The translations under genes were made by a program, and so were the position numbers. 64,000 nt of DNA from Tupaia tana (taxonomy: Eukaryota > Chordata > Mammalia > Scandentia > Tupaiidae). A model generated the notes under the pieces. The model worked only from the letters and a program-made list of their open reading frames with translations. It was not told the DNA's origin and searched no databases. This document shows, one piece after another, positions 21,500 through 31,587 of this stretch (position 1 is its first letter; each line of letters opens with the position of its first letter). Where the stretch lies: NCBI GenBank assembly GCA_026018925.1, contig JAKSZU010000016.1, positions 55,255,075 through 55,319,074 on the forward strand, in the 5' to 3' direction.

Positions 21500-22262
21500 C
21501 CTCTGAGATAGGCCTCTCGAAGTAAGTTCTATAACTCTCTAATGATGTTTCAGTTTGGGTTGTTTTCTGGAGATGTACCTTCTGAAGTTCTTCCTTCTCC
21601 AATTCCAGTCTGAACAAATTTCTCTTCAGACTTTCTACACTGCTGTCATCATGGACTCAACCTTGACTGTCCTCCAGGAAATTCTTTACTTCTCTCTCAC
21701 ATTAAATACTTTGTTAACCATAGTTGAATAATAGTTTGGCTAGTTACAGAATTCTAGGTCTTATATATAATTGTTCTGTCTTCTTTTTTAAAGCATAGTT
21801 CCATTGTCCTTTAGCTTCCAATAGTCCATTTTTAGAAGTCTGATGCCTTTGTTTATTCTTGGTCCTTTGATTTGCTCACAGAAGCTTTTAAAATTATTCC
21901 TTTTGATCTCTTTGATTTAGAGTTTCATGATAATTTGCCTTATATAATCTTTCTGGATACTTGTCTATATTATTGTTTCCTCTACACTGTTTTCTTTCTT
22001 AAGCTCTCAAATATTTTGTCTCCTGGATTGATACTCTCTCGTTTTCATATATTTTGTTTCCTATTTTCCATCTTATTATCTTTCTTCAATCCTTTCTAAA
22101 ATTCTCTATACTGCATTGTCCAATCTTCTGTGTAATGAATTTTTAAATCTGTTTTTAGTTTTAATTGCTAAGGGCTTATTCTTGGTTCTCTACTTTTTCA
22201 GAGCATCCTTACATTGTTTTGAGAATACTATATCTTATCACCCCATTGATGATATAAGATAT
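21500..22262. repeat. Ancient L1M-type LINE block, left part
   Basis: 'gttacagaattctaggtc', 'catagttccattgtcctttagcttcc' and 'agaagtctgatgccttt' follow the order of a very common old L1M region. Continues at 22616-23270 after the nested MITE and SINE. Confidence 0.45.
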
Positions 22263-22263
22263 A

Positions 22264-22613
22264 CTGTGTTGTTGAAAAAATCCTTTGATTTTTTGGAGAG
22301 GTTTTTGCTATAGGGTGCGTGCACTTGCCAGAAAGACAGAGAGAGACAGAGATATAGAAAGTAAGAAATCACCACCCCCCCCAGGGGTGATGGCCATGCC
22401 ACAATCCCGTCTCCTCCATTTCCCTCTCAGAATCTTGGGCACGCACGCACACATGCCTGGCGTGAGTTTAAGACACCGGGTCTGGGATTTGAACCACGGT
22501 CGACTACATGGGAGTCCAGAGACATAGCCATTATGCCAACTACTGGTCCAGGAATTGCCCTTTTTGCATAGAAAAACATAAAAAATAATGTCATGACTTT
22601 TGTGACAACCCAA
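22264..22613. mobile_element. Mariner-type MITE split by a SINE
   Basis: The left arm (22264-22294, 'gtgttgttgaaaaaatcctttgattttt') and right arm (22553-22613, ending 'gacttttgtgacaacccaa') are complementary and match the family at 3818-3895. TA flanks at 22262-22263 and 22614-22615. It sits in an L1M block and was later hit by a family A SINE. Confidence 0.7.
22293..22550 (-). repeat. Family A SINE inside the MITE
   Basis: From 'ggagaggtttttgctatagg' to 'ccaactactggtcc'. A run of C within 'caccaccccccccaggggtgatgg' marks the body hairpin. CpGs are partly retained, so it is fairly young. Confidence 0.85.
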
Positions 22614-22615
22614 TA

Positions 22616-23270
22616 TTTTCTTTGGAGTTTTATTTTGTGAATCTTTTTCCCTAGTGCTTTCTTTTTTTCTAGTTTGCTCTTTTGCATATAAGAGATTTTC
22701 CCTAAAATATCAATCCTTGACTACCAGTTCTTATCTAAGGATGAGACTCTGAAAAAGGTGATTCAAGTTCTGAGTATATGGATGAGGCTTCTCAGTTGAT
22801 TGACTTTGCTGAAGCAGCTAAATTTTTGTGGGAAGTTGTCCCTACTCCCACTTCCATATTGGTATTTCTGGATCTTTTATCTGAGGAAATTCAATTTAAC
22901 TGAAGAAAGAGCCTCAATTCTGCTGTTTGGGGGTTGTGTGCCTGACTAGTAGCATTCTTAAGTTACTTGAGAGAAATAATTAGATCTGGAGAGGTTTCAC
23001 TTAATTCTCCAGATGCCCTTGTCTGTAACAGACACTTCTAAGCCTGAAGCAGCTTGAGTTCAATTTCTTCACTGAAGATGGCTCTTTCCTGTGGGGGTTG
23101 GGAGCTCAGCAGGGTCGTAGTGGAGTCTCATGGAACCTGGAAACTTCAAATTTCAAGTTTTTCTAGGATTTATTGAAGAGTTGACCCCTTTTACAGGTAT
23201 CTCCCTCTTGACTCTCTCAGGTGTCGCCTCTGCAGGGATGTAGACTTAACTCCCCTGCACTCTGCTAATC
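22616..23270. repeat. Ancient L1M-type LINE block, right part
   Basis: Continuation of the block at 21500-22262. Recognised by overall similarity to the untranslated region of an old L1M; weak. Confidence 0.3.
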
Positions 23271-23274
23271 ACCA

Positions 23275-23800
23275 TTTCTCCCTCTGCTTTCCCATCTTTC
23301 TATATCATGACCATAGAACCCACCATCATTACACCCTTTCTAGCATTTGTCCCATGCATAGACACAACTGTGTAAACACATTTATTGAAGTAGTCGCTAA
23401 GACTACTACTGAATAAGACTATGAGATTTTGAAATAAAAGAAGAAATTTAAGTTTGGAGGCATTTTGCAGAGATGTGTGTCTATAAATTTAATAGACTTG
23501 CGAACACCGCATATTCATTGAATCCTATCAGAAATATTTCAGAAAGAATTCTAACTTGGAATTTCTCCTACTGGTTGTATCACTTTTCTGTATCAGAGAG
23601 AAGTTAAAGGGGAAGGTGGCTTGCTATTAAATTTATGCCTACTTTGATGATATACATCATCTGGTTGTCTGAAAGCAATAGATAGTTTTATGCAGTCCAT
23701 TAGGTCTGTTCTCCCTATCTTTAAAATGATGCTTAGACCCTTATTCGGGGTAATCTTAGCAGTAGACTAGGTCTGCAGAAATGAAATAGGAAGGAATCCA
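23275..23800. other. Unassigned sequence
   Basis: No repeat or gene recognised. Confidence 0.35.
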
Positions 23801-23805
23801 AGGTC

Positions 23806-24052
23806 AGGCCTAGCCCTGGAACCTTGTGGTTAAGGGAACCAGAGGCCAAAGGGCTGACTGTAGTTAAAGTCCCAATGGCTTGAAAAACATCTTGGCATAT
23901 AGCCATATATGCTCAAAATCCTTATGGGATGGAAAAATAGAGGAGAAGGGATTGCGGTATGACTATGCCCGATTGGTGATGCTTTTCCCTTTCTTACTTT
24001 CTCTTTCTCTCTGGCAAGCATACATGCCCTCTGGCAATTAAAAAAAAAAGCT
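23806..24052 (+). repeat. Family A SINE (old)
   Basis: Head 'ggaaccttgtggttaagggaacc' and the 'ggctgactgtagttaaagtcccaatggcttg' block, ending 'ggcaagcatacatgccctctggcaatt' plus A tail. Contains the 35-nt sequence identical to 21068-21102. Confidence 0.8.
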
Positions 24053-24059
24053 ATTCTCT

Positions 24060-24750
24060 ATTCAGTTGATGGATCAACAGAATAGAAATAGGTTCTATCA
24101 ACAGACAATAGACATGTGCTAGTAATCAATTTTATTTGTTTAAATTCAATCAGTGGTTTTGCAGATATATGGCAGGTTGGCAGAGTTAAACTACCCCGAT
24201 CTCAGCTCTCTCTCTAAAGGCTCAGGCAGGAAATGGCATGTCTCTGTTTTATAGGAAAAAAAAAATTAGGACGAAAGAGTTAAAGGAAGCTTCAGTGTTT
24301 AAACACCTACTTTAGCTTAAATGTCTAATTAAGATTGTGGTGACTTGATGATTTAACAGATCCAAAAGCAGCATTTTCTTACTGCAACTGATCTCAGTTC
24401 AAGGCCTGCTAGCCAAGCATGAAGTTTTGTTAATGAGAAATATAAGCTTATAGTCAGGCCTCTGGATACTGCTATTAAAATGTACCTAATCATGTTCTTT
24501 AAGCAGAATTGGATAATCACAATGAACTGACTTCTCACTCAGGCTACGAGTCTTTCCATTTGACAGATTTGTTCATAAGTGATTTAACTGCCAGTTAATG
24601 ATACAAAACAGCACTGTCACCAAACTTTACAATAAAACATAAACTCTAAGCATTAAATATTTTTTCTTTGAAACAAATTCTGCATGAATTTAGCTTTTAT
24701 CCCAGTCTATAGTAGAACGGGAAACTTTTATGGCCTCTGAAGCACTAAAT
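24060..24750. other. Repeat-poor block
   Basis: No interspersed repeat. 24290-24700 has many homeodomain-like sites (TAATTAAG, TTAATGA, CTAATCA) and TTTGACAG. It is a candidate conserved non-coding element, not demonstrable from one sequence. Confidence 0.35.
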
Positions 24751-24757
24751 GTACAAA

Positions 24758-24888
24758 GGGGACTTCAAAAAATCACAAGAAAATATGTATTATGAAAAAA
24801 TTATGCATGGACTTCAATTTTTTTCTTGTATCAAAGTCAATTTGTACTTTAATTTTATTTTTTCCACAAAACAATCCCTTCTATAATC
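24758..24888. mobile_element. MARNA-like DNA transposon
   Basis: Intact-length copy (about 131 bp). The left end is GGGGACTTCAAAAAATCACA, the interior 'tattatgaaaaaattatgcatggacttcaa', and the right end 'ttccacaaaacaatccct' is diverged. Confidence 0.7.
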
Positions 24889-25325
24889 TTCCTGTGCAAC
24901 ATGGCCCAAGTTTCTCTAAGTTTGAGTTTATCTGGCTGCTTTATTTCTTGGTCTTCATTTTGGTACATCCTGGTTCCCATGGAGAATTCACCCATTCTCC
25001 CAGCCCTGCCTTTCTATATCAACATTGCTCTCAAGCTATAAGTGAATAACACATGGAGAAGTGTGAGAAAATTAGAAAGGACACTACCAGCTACAGATAA
25101 TAGTGAAATATTGATATGTAGAGAGAAACCAGGCCAGGTAATCAGGGAAAAAATGTAGATAACCAGGAATATGGCACAGTCCATGAACTCTCAATCCCTC
25201 AGTAGGTCAAGTACCTGAAGGAATCTGAGCATTTAACCCAGGGACAATATGTAAGTTAAGATATGGAGATATGTAGGGGTAAGGATGTTGATAATAGTGG
25301 TTTGGCCTTCAAGAATCACAAGCTG
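24889..25325. other. Unassigned sequence
   Basis: No repeat or gene recognised. Confidence 0.35.
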
Positions 25326-25328
25326 AAG

Positions 25329-25593
25329 GGGACCAGCAATTAGCATAATGGCTATGTCGCTAGACTCCTACGTAGTCGACCGCGGTTCACTTCCCGGACC
25401 CGGTAGCTTAAAACCCACGCCGGGCATGTGTGCGTGCATGCCCAAGATCCCGAGAGGAGAATGGAGGAGAAGGGACTGAGGCATGGCCATCCCCTCTGGG
25501 GGGTGATTTCTCGCTTTTTATCTCTCTGTCTCTCTCTGTCTGTCTGGCAAGCGCATGCACCCTATAGTGAAAAACCTCTCAAAAAAAAAAAAA
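25329..25593 (+). repeat. Young family A SINE
   Basis: GGGACCAGCAATTAGCATAA start, B box 'ggttcacttccc', CpG-rich 'cccacgccgggcatg', end 'caccctatagtgaaaaacctctc' plus A tail that merges with the A-rich L1 sequence after it. Confidence 0.9.
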
Positions 25594-26665
25594 TGTTCAA
25601 CGTCTCTTGTCATAAGGGAAATGCAAATCAAAAACCAAAACTACAATGAGGTATTACTTAATCCCAGTCGGAATGGGTATAATAAAAAATACAGAATAAC
25701 AAGTGCTGGGAAGGTTGCAGAGAAAAGGGGAACCTTCATGCACTGTTGGTGGCTATATAAATTAATTTAGCCCCTGTGGAAAACAGCATGGAGGTTCCTC
25801 GAAAATCTTAAAGTAGAACCTCTAAAATTTTTTTTAAAATATTATCCAGTAATTCCACTCTTACATATTTACCCAAAGGACAGGAAATCACTCAGAGAGA
25901 CTTTAGTACATACATGTTTATTGAAGCATTATGCATATTAGCTAAGACATGGAACCAACCTAAGTGCTCAAAAATTGACAAATAGATTAAGAAAATGTGA
26001 CATATATGCACAATGAATACAATTCAGCTATAAAGAGCAATGGCATCCTCTTATTTGACATAAAGCAAACAGACCTAGAAGATATAATGCTGAATGAAAC
26101 AAACCAAAATATAAAAGGCAGATACCATATGTACCCACTCAATGTATAGTGAATGTCTGCACTCTATGGCAGAGACTGAAGGAGTCAATGATTTAAGAAG
26201 TAGACAGAGTAGGGAACAGCAGTTAGCCTAATGGCTATGTCGCTGTACTCCCATGTAGTCGACCGAGGTTCATGTCCTGGACCTGGTGGCTTAAACTCAT
26301 GCTGGGCATGTGTGAGTGTGTACCCAAGATCCCGAGAGAAGAATGGAGAAGTGATTGTGGCATGGCCATCGCCCCTGGGGGGTGATTTCTCAATTTCTGT
26401 CTCTCTGTCTCTCTGTCTTTCTAGCGAGCTCATGCACCCTATAGCAAAAACCTCTCAAAAATAAAAATAAAAAAAGAAGTAGACAGAGTAATGGCAGGTA
26501 CCAAGGGTGGAGAAGACAGGGAGATTCTGGAGAAAATAATGAACAGACACAAGAATGCATGTAAATGAGAGGATACTGAATGGGGTACCTCCACAGAGTA
26601 AAAAAGTAATCGCTAGCTGAGAGTCCATTTATGAAGCTCTGTAACTTAGAAGCATTTATTGACAC
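25594..26665 (+). mobile_element. 5'-truncated L1 (ORF2 end and 3' UTR), SINE-split
   Basis: 25594-26211 aligns with 14307-14870 of the young L1 (for example 'atgttcaacgtctcttgtcataagggaaatgca'). 26491-26665 is its 3' UTR. ORF2 is broken by stops and indels, so it is much older than the L1 at 13 kb. Confidence 0.85.
26196..26490 (+). repeat. Family A SINE with perfect 16-bp TSD
   Basis: AGAAGTAGACAGAGTA is repeated exactly at 26196-26211 and 26475-26490. Element 26212-26474 runs from GGGAACAGCAGTTAGCCTAA to an A tail with AAAAATAA units. Inserted into the 3' UTR of the older L1. Confidence 0.95.
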
Positions 26666-26698
26666 CTAATAAATAAAGTGGAATTATGTGAGGAAGAA

Positions 26699-26825
26699 GG
26701 GTGTCTTCAAAAAGCTCATGAAAAAGGTATATTATGAAAACAACTATTCATGGACTTCAAAAGTTTTTGTGCCAAAATAAGCTTGTACTGTAACTTTATT
26801 TTTCCACAAATTTTTTGAAGTCCCT
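26699..26825. mobile_element. MARNA-like DNA transposon
   Basis: Left 'gggtgtcttcaaaaagctcatg', right 'ccacaaattttttgaagtccct', interior 'tattatgaaaacaactattcatggacttcaaaag', shared with 24758-24888. Confidence 0.75.
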
Positions 26826-26860
26826 GCATAATCTATAATGGCATTGATGTTAGAAACATA

Positions 26861-27128
26861 AACAATATTTTAAAAACATTTTTGCCATAGGACACATATG
26901 CTAGCTGAAGAAAGACAGAGAGAGATAAGGAGAGGGAAAGTGAGAAATCACCTCCTAGGGGATGGCCATGCTACAGTCCCTTCTCTCTCATTGAAATTTT
27001 GGGCATGCGCACCTGTGCATGCACACACACACAGTTTTCAAGTCCACTGGGTCTGAGACTTCAACCGTGGCCATGTGGAAGCCCAGCGCCTTAACCACCA
27101 TGACACCTCCTGGCCCCCAGCAATACTT
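26861..27128 (-). repeat. Family A SINE, first of two serial insertions
   Basis: Flanked by AACAATATTT (26861-26870) and AGCAATACTT (27119-27128). Minus-strand copy from 'atttttgccataggacacatatgc' to 'catgacacctcctggccccc'. Confidence 0.85.
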
Positions 27129-27130
27129 TT

Positions 27131-27360
27131 TAATGAGAAAGGAAGAGAGGGAGAGAGCGAGAAGAGGGGGAGAGAAAGATAGATAGGTACTTTTCACAGG
27201 GTCTCACCATTGCAATCCTCTGCCTTAGCCTCCCAATAAGCAAGGGTTACAGGCACACACCATTATGCCCAGTCTATTTAGGTTGGTCCAGGCCTCCCAC
27301 GTGGCCCCAGCCTCAATCAACAGTTCCTACTATTTGGACCACTGTGGCTAGGTCACTATG
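27131..27360 (-). repeat. Long family B SINE: tRNA-like head plus 7SL-like body
   Basis: On the minus strand the element starts with a tRNA-like head ('agccacagtggtccaaatagtagg', 'gggccacgtgggaggcctgg'). It then reads 'gggcataatggtgtgtgcctgtaaccc', 'gggaggctaaggcagaggattgc' and 'gtgagaccctgtg', in the order and spacing of 7SL RNA/Alu monomers. It ends in an A/G-rich tail (27131-27190). Flanks AGCAATACTT (27119) and AGCAATATTT (27361) fit a TSD. This is the best evidence for the mixed ancestry of the SINEs here. Confidence 0.8.
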
Positions 27361-27502
27361 AGCAATATTTATTCCCAACCAGAATTGTGTAATGATTAGA
27401 GGGTGGCATGTGAGTATATAAAATGTATGTACTGAGTTCATTTTACTCTATAAGAACAGAGTAAAATTTTGTTTAAAGACCTCTTTCTCAACAGTGCTTT
27501 CA

Positions 27503-27870
27503 TTGATCCAGTCCACAAACATTTATTGAAAATCTATTCTATGCCAGTCACCATGTGCAGACTAGAAATACAAAGATACATAAGACAGTCTCTGCCTTAA
27601 AGAAATTACAGTCTGAACTAGTCAGGAAGTTGTAAGAGTCCATCAATGACTACCAGACATTGTATTAAGTATTACAGTATCAGTCAATGTATACTTTAGT
27701 GCTTATCCTCTATAGGCACTATCCTAAGCACTTTAAATATACCTCAATTAATCTTCATTACAGTTCTGGATGGAAGTTATTCCATTTTACACATGAAAAA
27801 AACTCAGGAAAAAAATGATGTTTTTATGATTGGGCAGAATTTGAATGCAGATCATCTGGCTCTACATAAC
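27503..27870 (-). repeat. L2-like 3' end and MIR
   Basis: 27503-27610 is a reverse-oriented L2 3' end ('aaacatttattgaaaatctattctatgccagtcaccatgtgc'). 27715-27870 is a reverse MIR ('cctaagcactttaaatatacctcaattaatcttcattac', 'cattttacacatgaaaaaaac', 'cagatcatctggctct'). Confidence 0.6.
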
Positions 27871-27899
27871 TTATTTCCTCTCTCATTTTCAGTTTTGTC

Positions 27900-28095
27900 T
27901 ATCTCTTCCATGAGAGGGTAGGCGCAGTCAACTCCAACAGGGTCTTCACACCATGATCCACTCTCAGTTTCAGCTGGCCAGGATCACTATCACATGCCTG
28001 GCTTGATCAGGGAGGTCCCAGGACATAAACCCAGGACCTCTCCCCTGTGGGTCCATTTGTGTTACTGCTGTGCCACCACGTGATCCCTGAGTTCA
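27900..28095 (-). repeat. Family C SINE
   Basis: Head on the minus strand with 'ggtggcacagcagtaacacaaatgg' and a B-box-like 'gggtttatgtcctgg'. The body 'ccaggcatgtgatagtgatcctggccagctgaaactgag...gaccctgttgg' is weakly 7SL-like. The same family occurs at 53917 and 58238. Confidence 0.6.
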
Positions 28096-28665
28096 CTCTC
28101 TTAATCACTATACTCAGTGGTTAGGAGGAGCACAGCATACTCAAGAGCTGTAGGAGCTTAGAGGTAGGGCATCTAAATTTGAGAGGGAGTATCAAATGAG
28201 TGTGAGAGAGGAAAACCATCAAGACTTAACTGGTGCGATTAACCAAGTCTAGTTACAACTCAGTACCTCCTTGCAGAGTCCAGAGATAGAGTCAAGATAC
28301 TCAGCTGAGGGGGAAAAAAAAGAGTCATTTTAAAAGAGTCAGCTGGGAGCTAGGGAAAATAGGGAGTTTACACAGTTGCATAGAGGACAACACAAATGGT
28401 GTGAGAAAGGAGACTGAAGCAAATTATACCTGAACTTTGACCCTGCCTGGTACAACCTTCCCAGGTGAGGGAGGCGTTCAAGAAGGGCTCATATGGCTGC
28501 CCCCCCACCCCGAGGTTTGGAATGTTCTGATATGTTTTAGAAAGACCTCATCTGGGAAGAGTAAAAGATGAATAAGCCTGAGTTAGCAAAGGGCAGTGAA
28601 TGGAAATAACCCCTGAGTTGGGTTTTAGTTCACTCCTTGCACTCTTGAAAAGTCTCTTTCAGTGG

Positions 28666-28828
28666 AAGTGTGTCTTGGTGAGTTCAAGGAAGCCATGCTC
28701 TAAACCCATCTCCTAGACTCCCAAAATATTCAGACAAGAAGCCATTTTAAAGCTGAGGTGTGTCCTGGTGAGTTCAGGGAAGCCATCCTCTAAATCCTTC
28801 TCCTTGACTGCTGAAATACTCAGACAAG
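28666..28828 (+). repeat. 90-bp-period tandem duplication in the L1 5' UTR
   Basis: 28668-28738 ('gtgtgtcttggtgagttcaaggaagccatgctctaaa...cagacaag') is repeated at 28758-28828 with about 10 differences. Monomer-like duplications are known in L1 promoters of some mammals; a promoter role here is inference. Confidence 0.85.
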
Positions 28829-28889
28829 CACTGTGGAGGAGAGATTTTGTCACAGAATAACCAGAAACAACCACAGAGTCACAAGAAAT

Positions 28890-29842
28890 ATGATAAACCA
28901 AGAAAATACTTCTACCCTAAGGGAAAAGAATGATCCCTCATAATCCACAGACAGTATAGCAGAATTCATGGAAATATCTGGTAGAGACTTCAGAATATTC
29001 ATAGTGACAAAACTAAATGAGATCCAAGAGCTGAGAGATAATGAACTCCAGAAGATGCAGGAGAAAAGAGACAATGAGTTCCAGGAGGTGTTGAAGTTCT
29101 TTCATGATCTGACAGAGGAAATACACACCATAAAAAAGAATCAAATGGAGCTATTAGAGATGAAGGCTGTCATTCAGGAAATCAAAACCTCCCTCGAAAG
29201 TATTAAAAACAGATTAGTTCATGCAGAAAATCAAATCTCGGATGTTGAAGGCAAAACCTCTGATCTAGTAAAATGACCCAAAAAAACTGATAAAATAATC
29301 TGAAAAAATGAGAATGCTATACAAAAAATACTAGACAGCATTAAGCGCCCAAACATCTGGATAATCGGTATCCCAGAATGTGAGGAAACTAATAAGGGTA
29401 TTGACAATCTATTCCATAAAATCTTGGAAGAAAACATTCCAAATCTAAAGAGGCATTCAAATATCCAGACCCAAGAAATACAAAGGACCCCTAATAGAAT
29501 CAACCCAAGAAGACCTTCTCCAAGGCACATCATAGCCAGACTAGTCAAATCTACAGACAAAGATACTAAAATTGGCAAGAGAGAAATGTCAGGTTACTTA
29601 TGAAGGTTATCCCATCAGGCCTCTCATCAGAAACAATGCAAGCAAGGAAAGAATGGGAACATATATTCAAAGTGTTAAGTGAAAAACAGTTTCAACCAAG
29701 AATACTATACCCAGCAAGATTATCTTTCATATGGAAAGAAAGAACAAAAACATTCTCAGATAAACAAGACCTGAAAGAATTTGCCAGTAGTAGATCCACT
29801 CTTCAAGAAGTTCTGAAAGGAGTGCTCGACCAGGAAATCTAA
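28890..29842 (+). pseudogene. Broken L1 ORF1 (ORF1p)
   Basis: ORF1p is the L1 RNA-binding, trimeric coiled-coil chaperone. The likely start is the ATG at 28890. A stop at 28938-28940 interrupts it at once. The same frame then runs as a charged coiled-coil region (28968-29276, e.g. KLNEIQELRDNELQKMQEK) to a stop at 29274. RRM-like sequence follows ('IIGIPEC' region, about 29360-29560) in interrupted frames. The C-terminal domain returns in another frame at 29600-29842 (TMQARKEW, FQPRILYPARLSF, QEVLKGVL) with a natural-looking stop. At least two stops and one frameshift, so non-functional. Confidence 0.85.
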
Positions 29843-30060
29843 AGACACATACAGAAATAAGAGAACAAAAGGTAACCAGGAAAACTACCAATTTAGTGCT
29901 AGGGACAAGAAATATCAGTAACTATGTTGAATGCTAACTTCCAGGATTTAAACAGAAAGATTGGACCACAGAAACACTGCATATTCAACAGAAGAGAGTT
30001 TGAACATAAGATGAACTGATGAAATACAATTTTATGACTTTGGAGTAAAACATTACTGAT

Positions 30061-30980
30061 TTTTTTTTTTTTTACTATGCTTTGTTTGTTCAATTTAAAC
30101 ATTTTACTTCCTTTAGAGTTGTTGATAGGTTCATCAATTTGTTAAAATATTTTTCATGTTTGTTTCTTTAAATGGAAGCGTAAACTTTTCTTCCTTCCTG
30201 ACCCCTCTTGAATTGGAAATGTTTGGGAGTATTAGTATTTTGTGGCAGAAGGGTTATTTGCATAAATTCAGTAATGCTTGTTGCATTAAATCAGAAATTG
30301 GAAATACTCATTATTGGACAGGGCTTGGACTGGAATGTCATACTTTAAGATTAATCAGAAAACTATGGAACTAAGGTGGATCTCAAGTAAGCCAACAGAA
30401 GCTCTTAGAAAGATGGCCTGGCACCATAAATAGTTCTGCCTGACAAGATTAAAGAAGATATATGAAAGGATTTATAACATAAAATAACCTGGACTTTTCC
30501 AGCCCAGCATTGTAATCAGTAGAGATTGCAAAAGAGCAACCATACCGCATACCAAAGGATTATCTGGATAAAAACTTCAAAGGAAGAAAAAGAGACTGAT
30601 CTTTGCTAGCAGATGGTATATCACAGAATACTTGGTAGGCAGGGCTGAATTGAGTGTGCCCAAAATTCTTTTTTTTTCTTTTGCATTTGAAATTTACGTT
30701 TTATGAGATTTATAGTAATGGAGGAAAATAACAAACATAATGAATACATTGAAAACCAATGAATAAGAAAGGAGAAAAATTACAAGTACTCATTTACACT
30801 TACATAAAAGTTCACCCTTAGCCATTGATCACCTTGTTAGAAAATACACTTTTTAAAGATAAATATCTTAAAATTTTAATTTTTCATTGATTTATTATAT
30901 AAACAATTGTTTTCATAGAAAAATCAAAATCCTTTAACTATGAAATAAATATACTAATTTAATGCTTATTTATATTTATA
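30061..30980. other. AT-rich unassigned sequence
   Basis: Begins with a T run (30060-30073). It could be the 3' UTR of the ORF1-only element above, or unrelated DNA. No recognised feature. Confidence 0.3.
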
Positions 30981-30987
30981 TACACAA

Positions 30988-31107
30988 ATGGAGAAGAGAT
31001 TGCAGTGTGGTCATCCCCCCTCCCCTGGGGGGAGGGGGCTGATTTCTTACTCTCCCTCTTTCTTTGGCAAGCACATGTGCCCTATAGCAAAAACAAAAAC
31101 AAAATAT
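30988..31107 (+). repeat. 5'-truncated family A SINE
   Basis: Only the 3' half is present: 'tggagaagagattgcagtgtggtcatcccccc', then 'gcacatgtgccctatagcaaaaac' and a CAAAAA tail. Confidence 0.8.
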
Positions 31108-31110
31108 ACA

Positions 31111-31372
31111 GGCCCAACTTCTGAGGCACAGTGGATACTGGACTGGCCTTCGGAGATGGAAACTACATGCTGAATGTGATTCAGTTCCCCAGACTGGCCT
31201 GAAAACATGCTGGATGTGTGCACATGTGTACAGGATCCTGGCCGGGCTGAAGGGCTGGAAGAAGGGGATTGCAGTTATGACTGAGCCCTGTCAAGGGTGC
31301 TTGTCTCCCTCTCCTTCTCTCTTTCATGTACATACATGTACTCTATCATGATTTTTTTAAAGTAAATATAAA
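31111..31372 (+). repeat. Family B SINE
   Basis: GGCCCAACTTCTGAGGCACA head, 'gattcagttccccagactggcctg', 'ggatcctggccgggctgaagggctgg', CT tract, 'ctctatcatgatttttttaaagtaaat' end. Abuts the SINE to its left. Confidence 0.75.
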
Positions 31373-31587
31373 ATATTAATACAATGGTCTGTTGGGACAT
31401 CTCCAAGATATTTGTGTGTTGGGACTTGATTATACTGAAAGGTACTAAGTAAAAATTAATCCCTCATGGTTTCCCAGGGTAGAGCCTTTGGTGTGATAAG
31501 ATCGTTAGGACCTGTCCCGCGTTTGAATTCTTGTAGGTTTATAAGAGGGGAAGGGAGACCAGAAACATATGGACAGCTACTCTGCTC

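Larger units (their letters stand above)
28150..30020 (+). mobile_element. L1 5' UTR plus ORF1, no ORF2 attached
   Basis: 28150-28889 is L1 5' UTR-like (G-rich, with an internal tandem duplication). ORF1 follows, and about 180 nt after it the sequence turns AT-rich. The start of ORF2 (endonuclease) is not found downstream. L1 copies are usually 5'-truncated, so a copy with only its 5' half is uncommon and suggests a HAL1-type (ORF1-only) element or a deletion. Confidence 0.6.
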
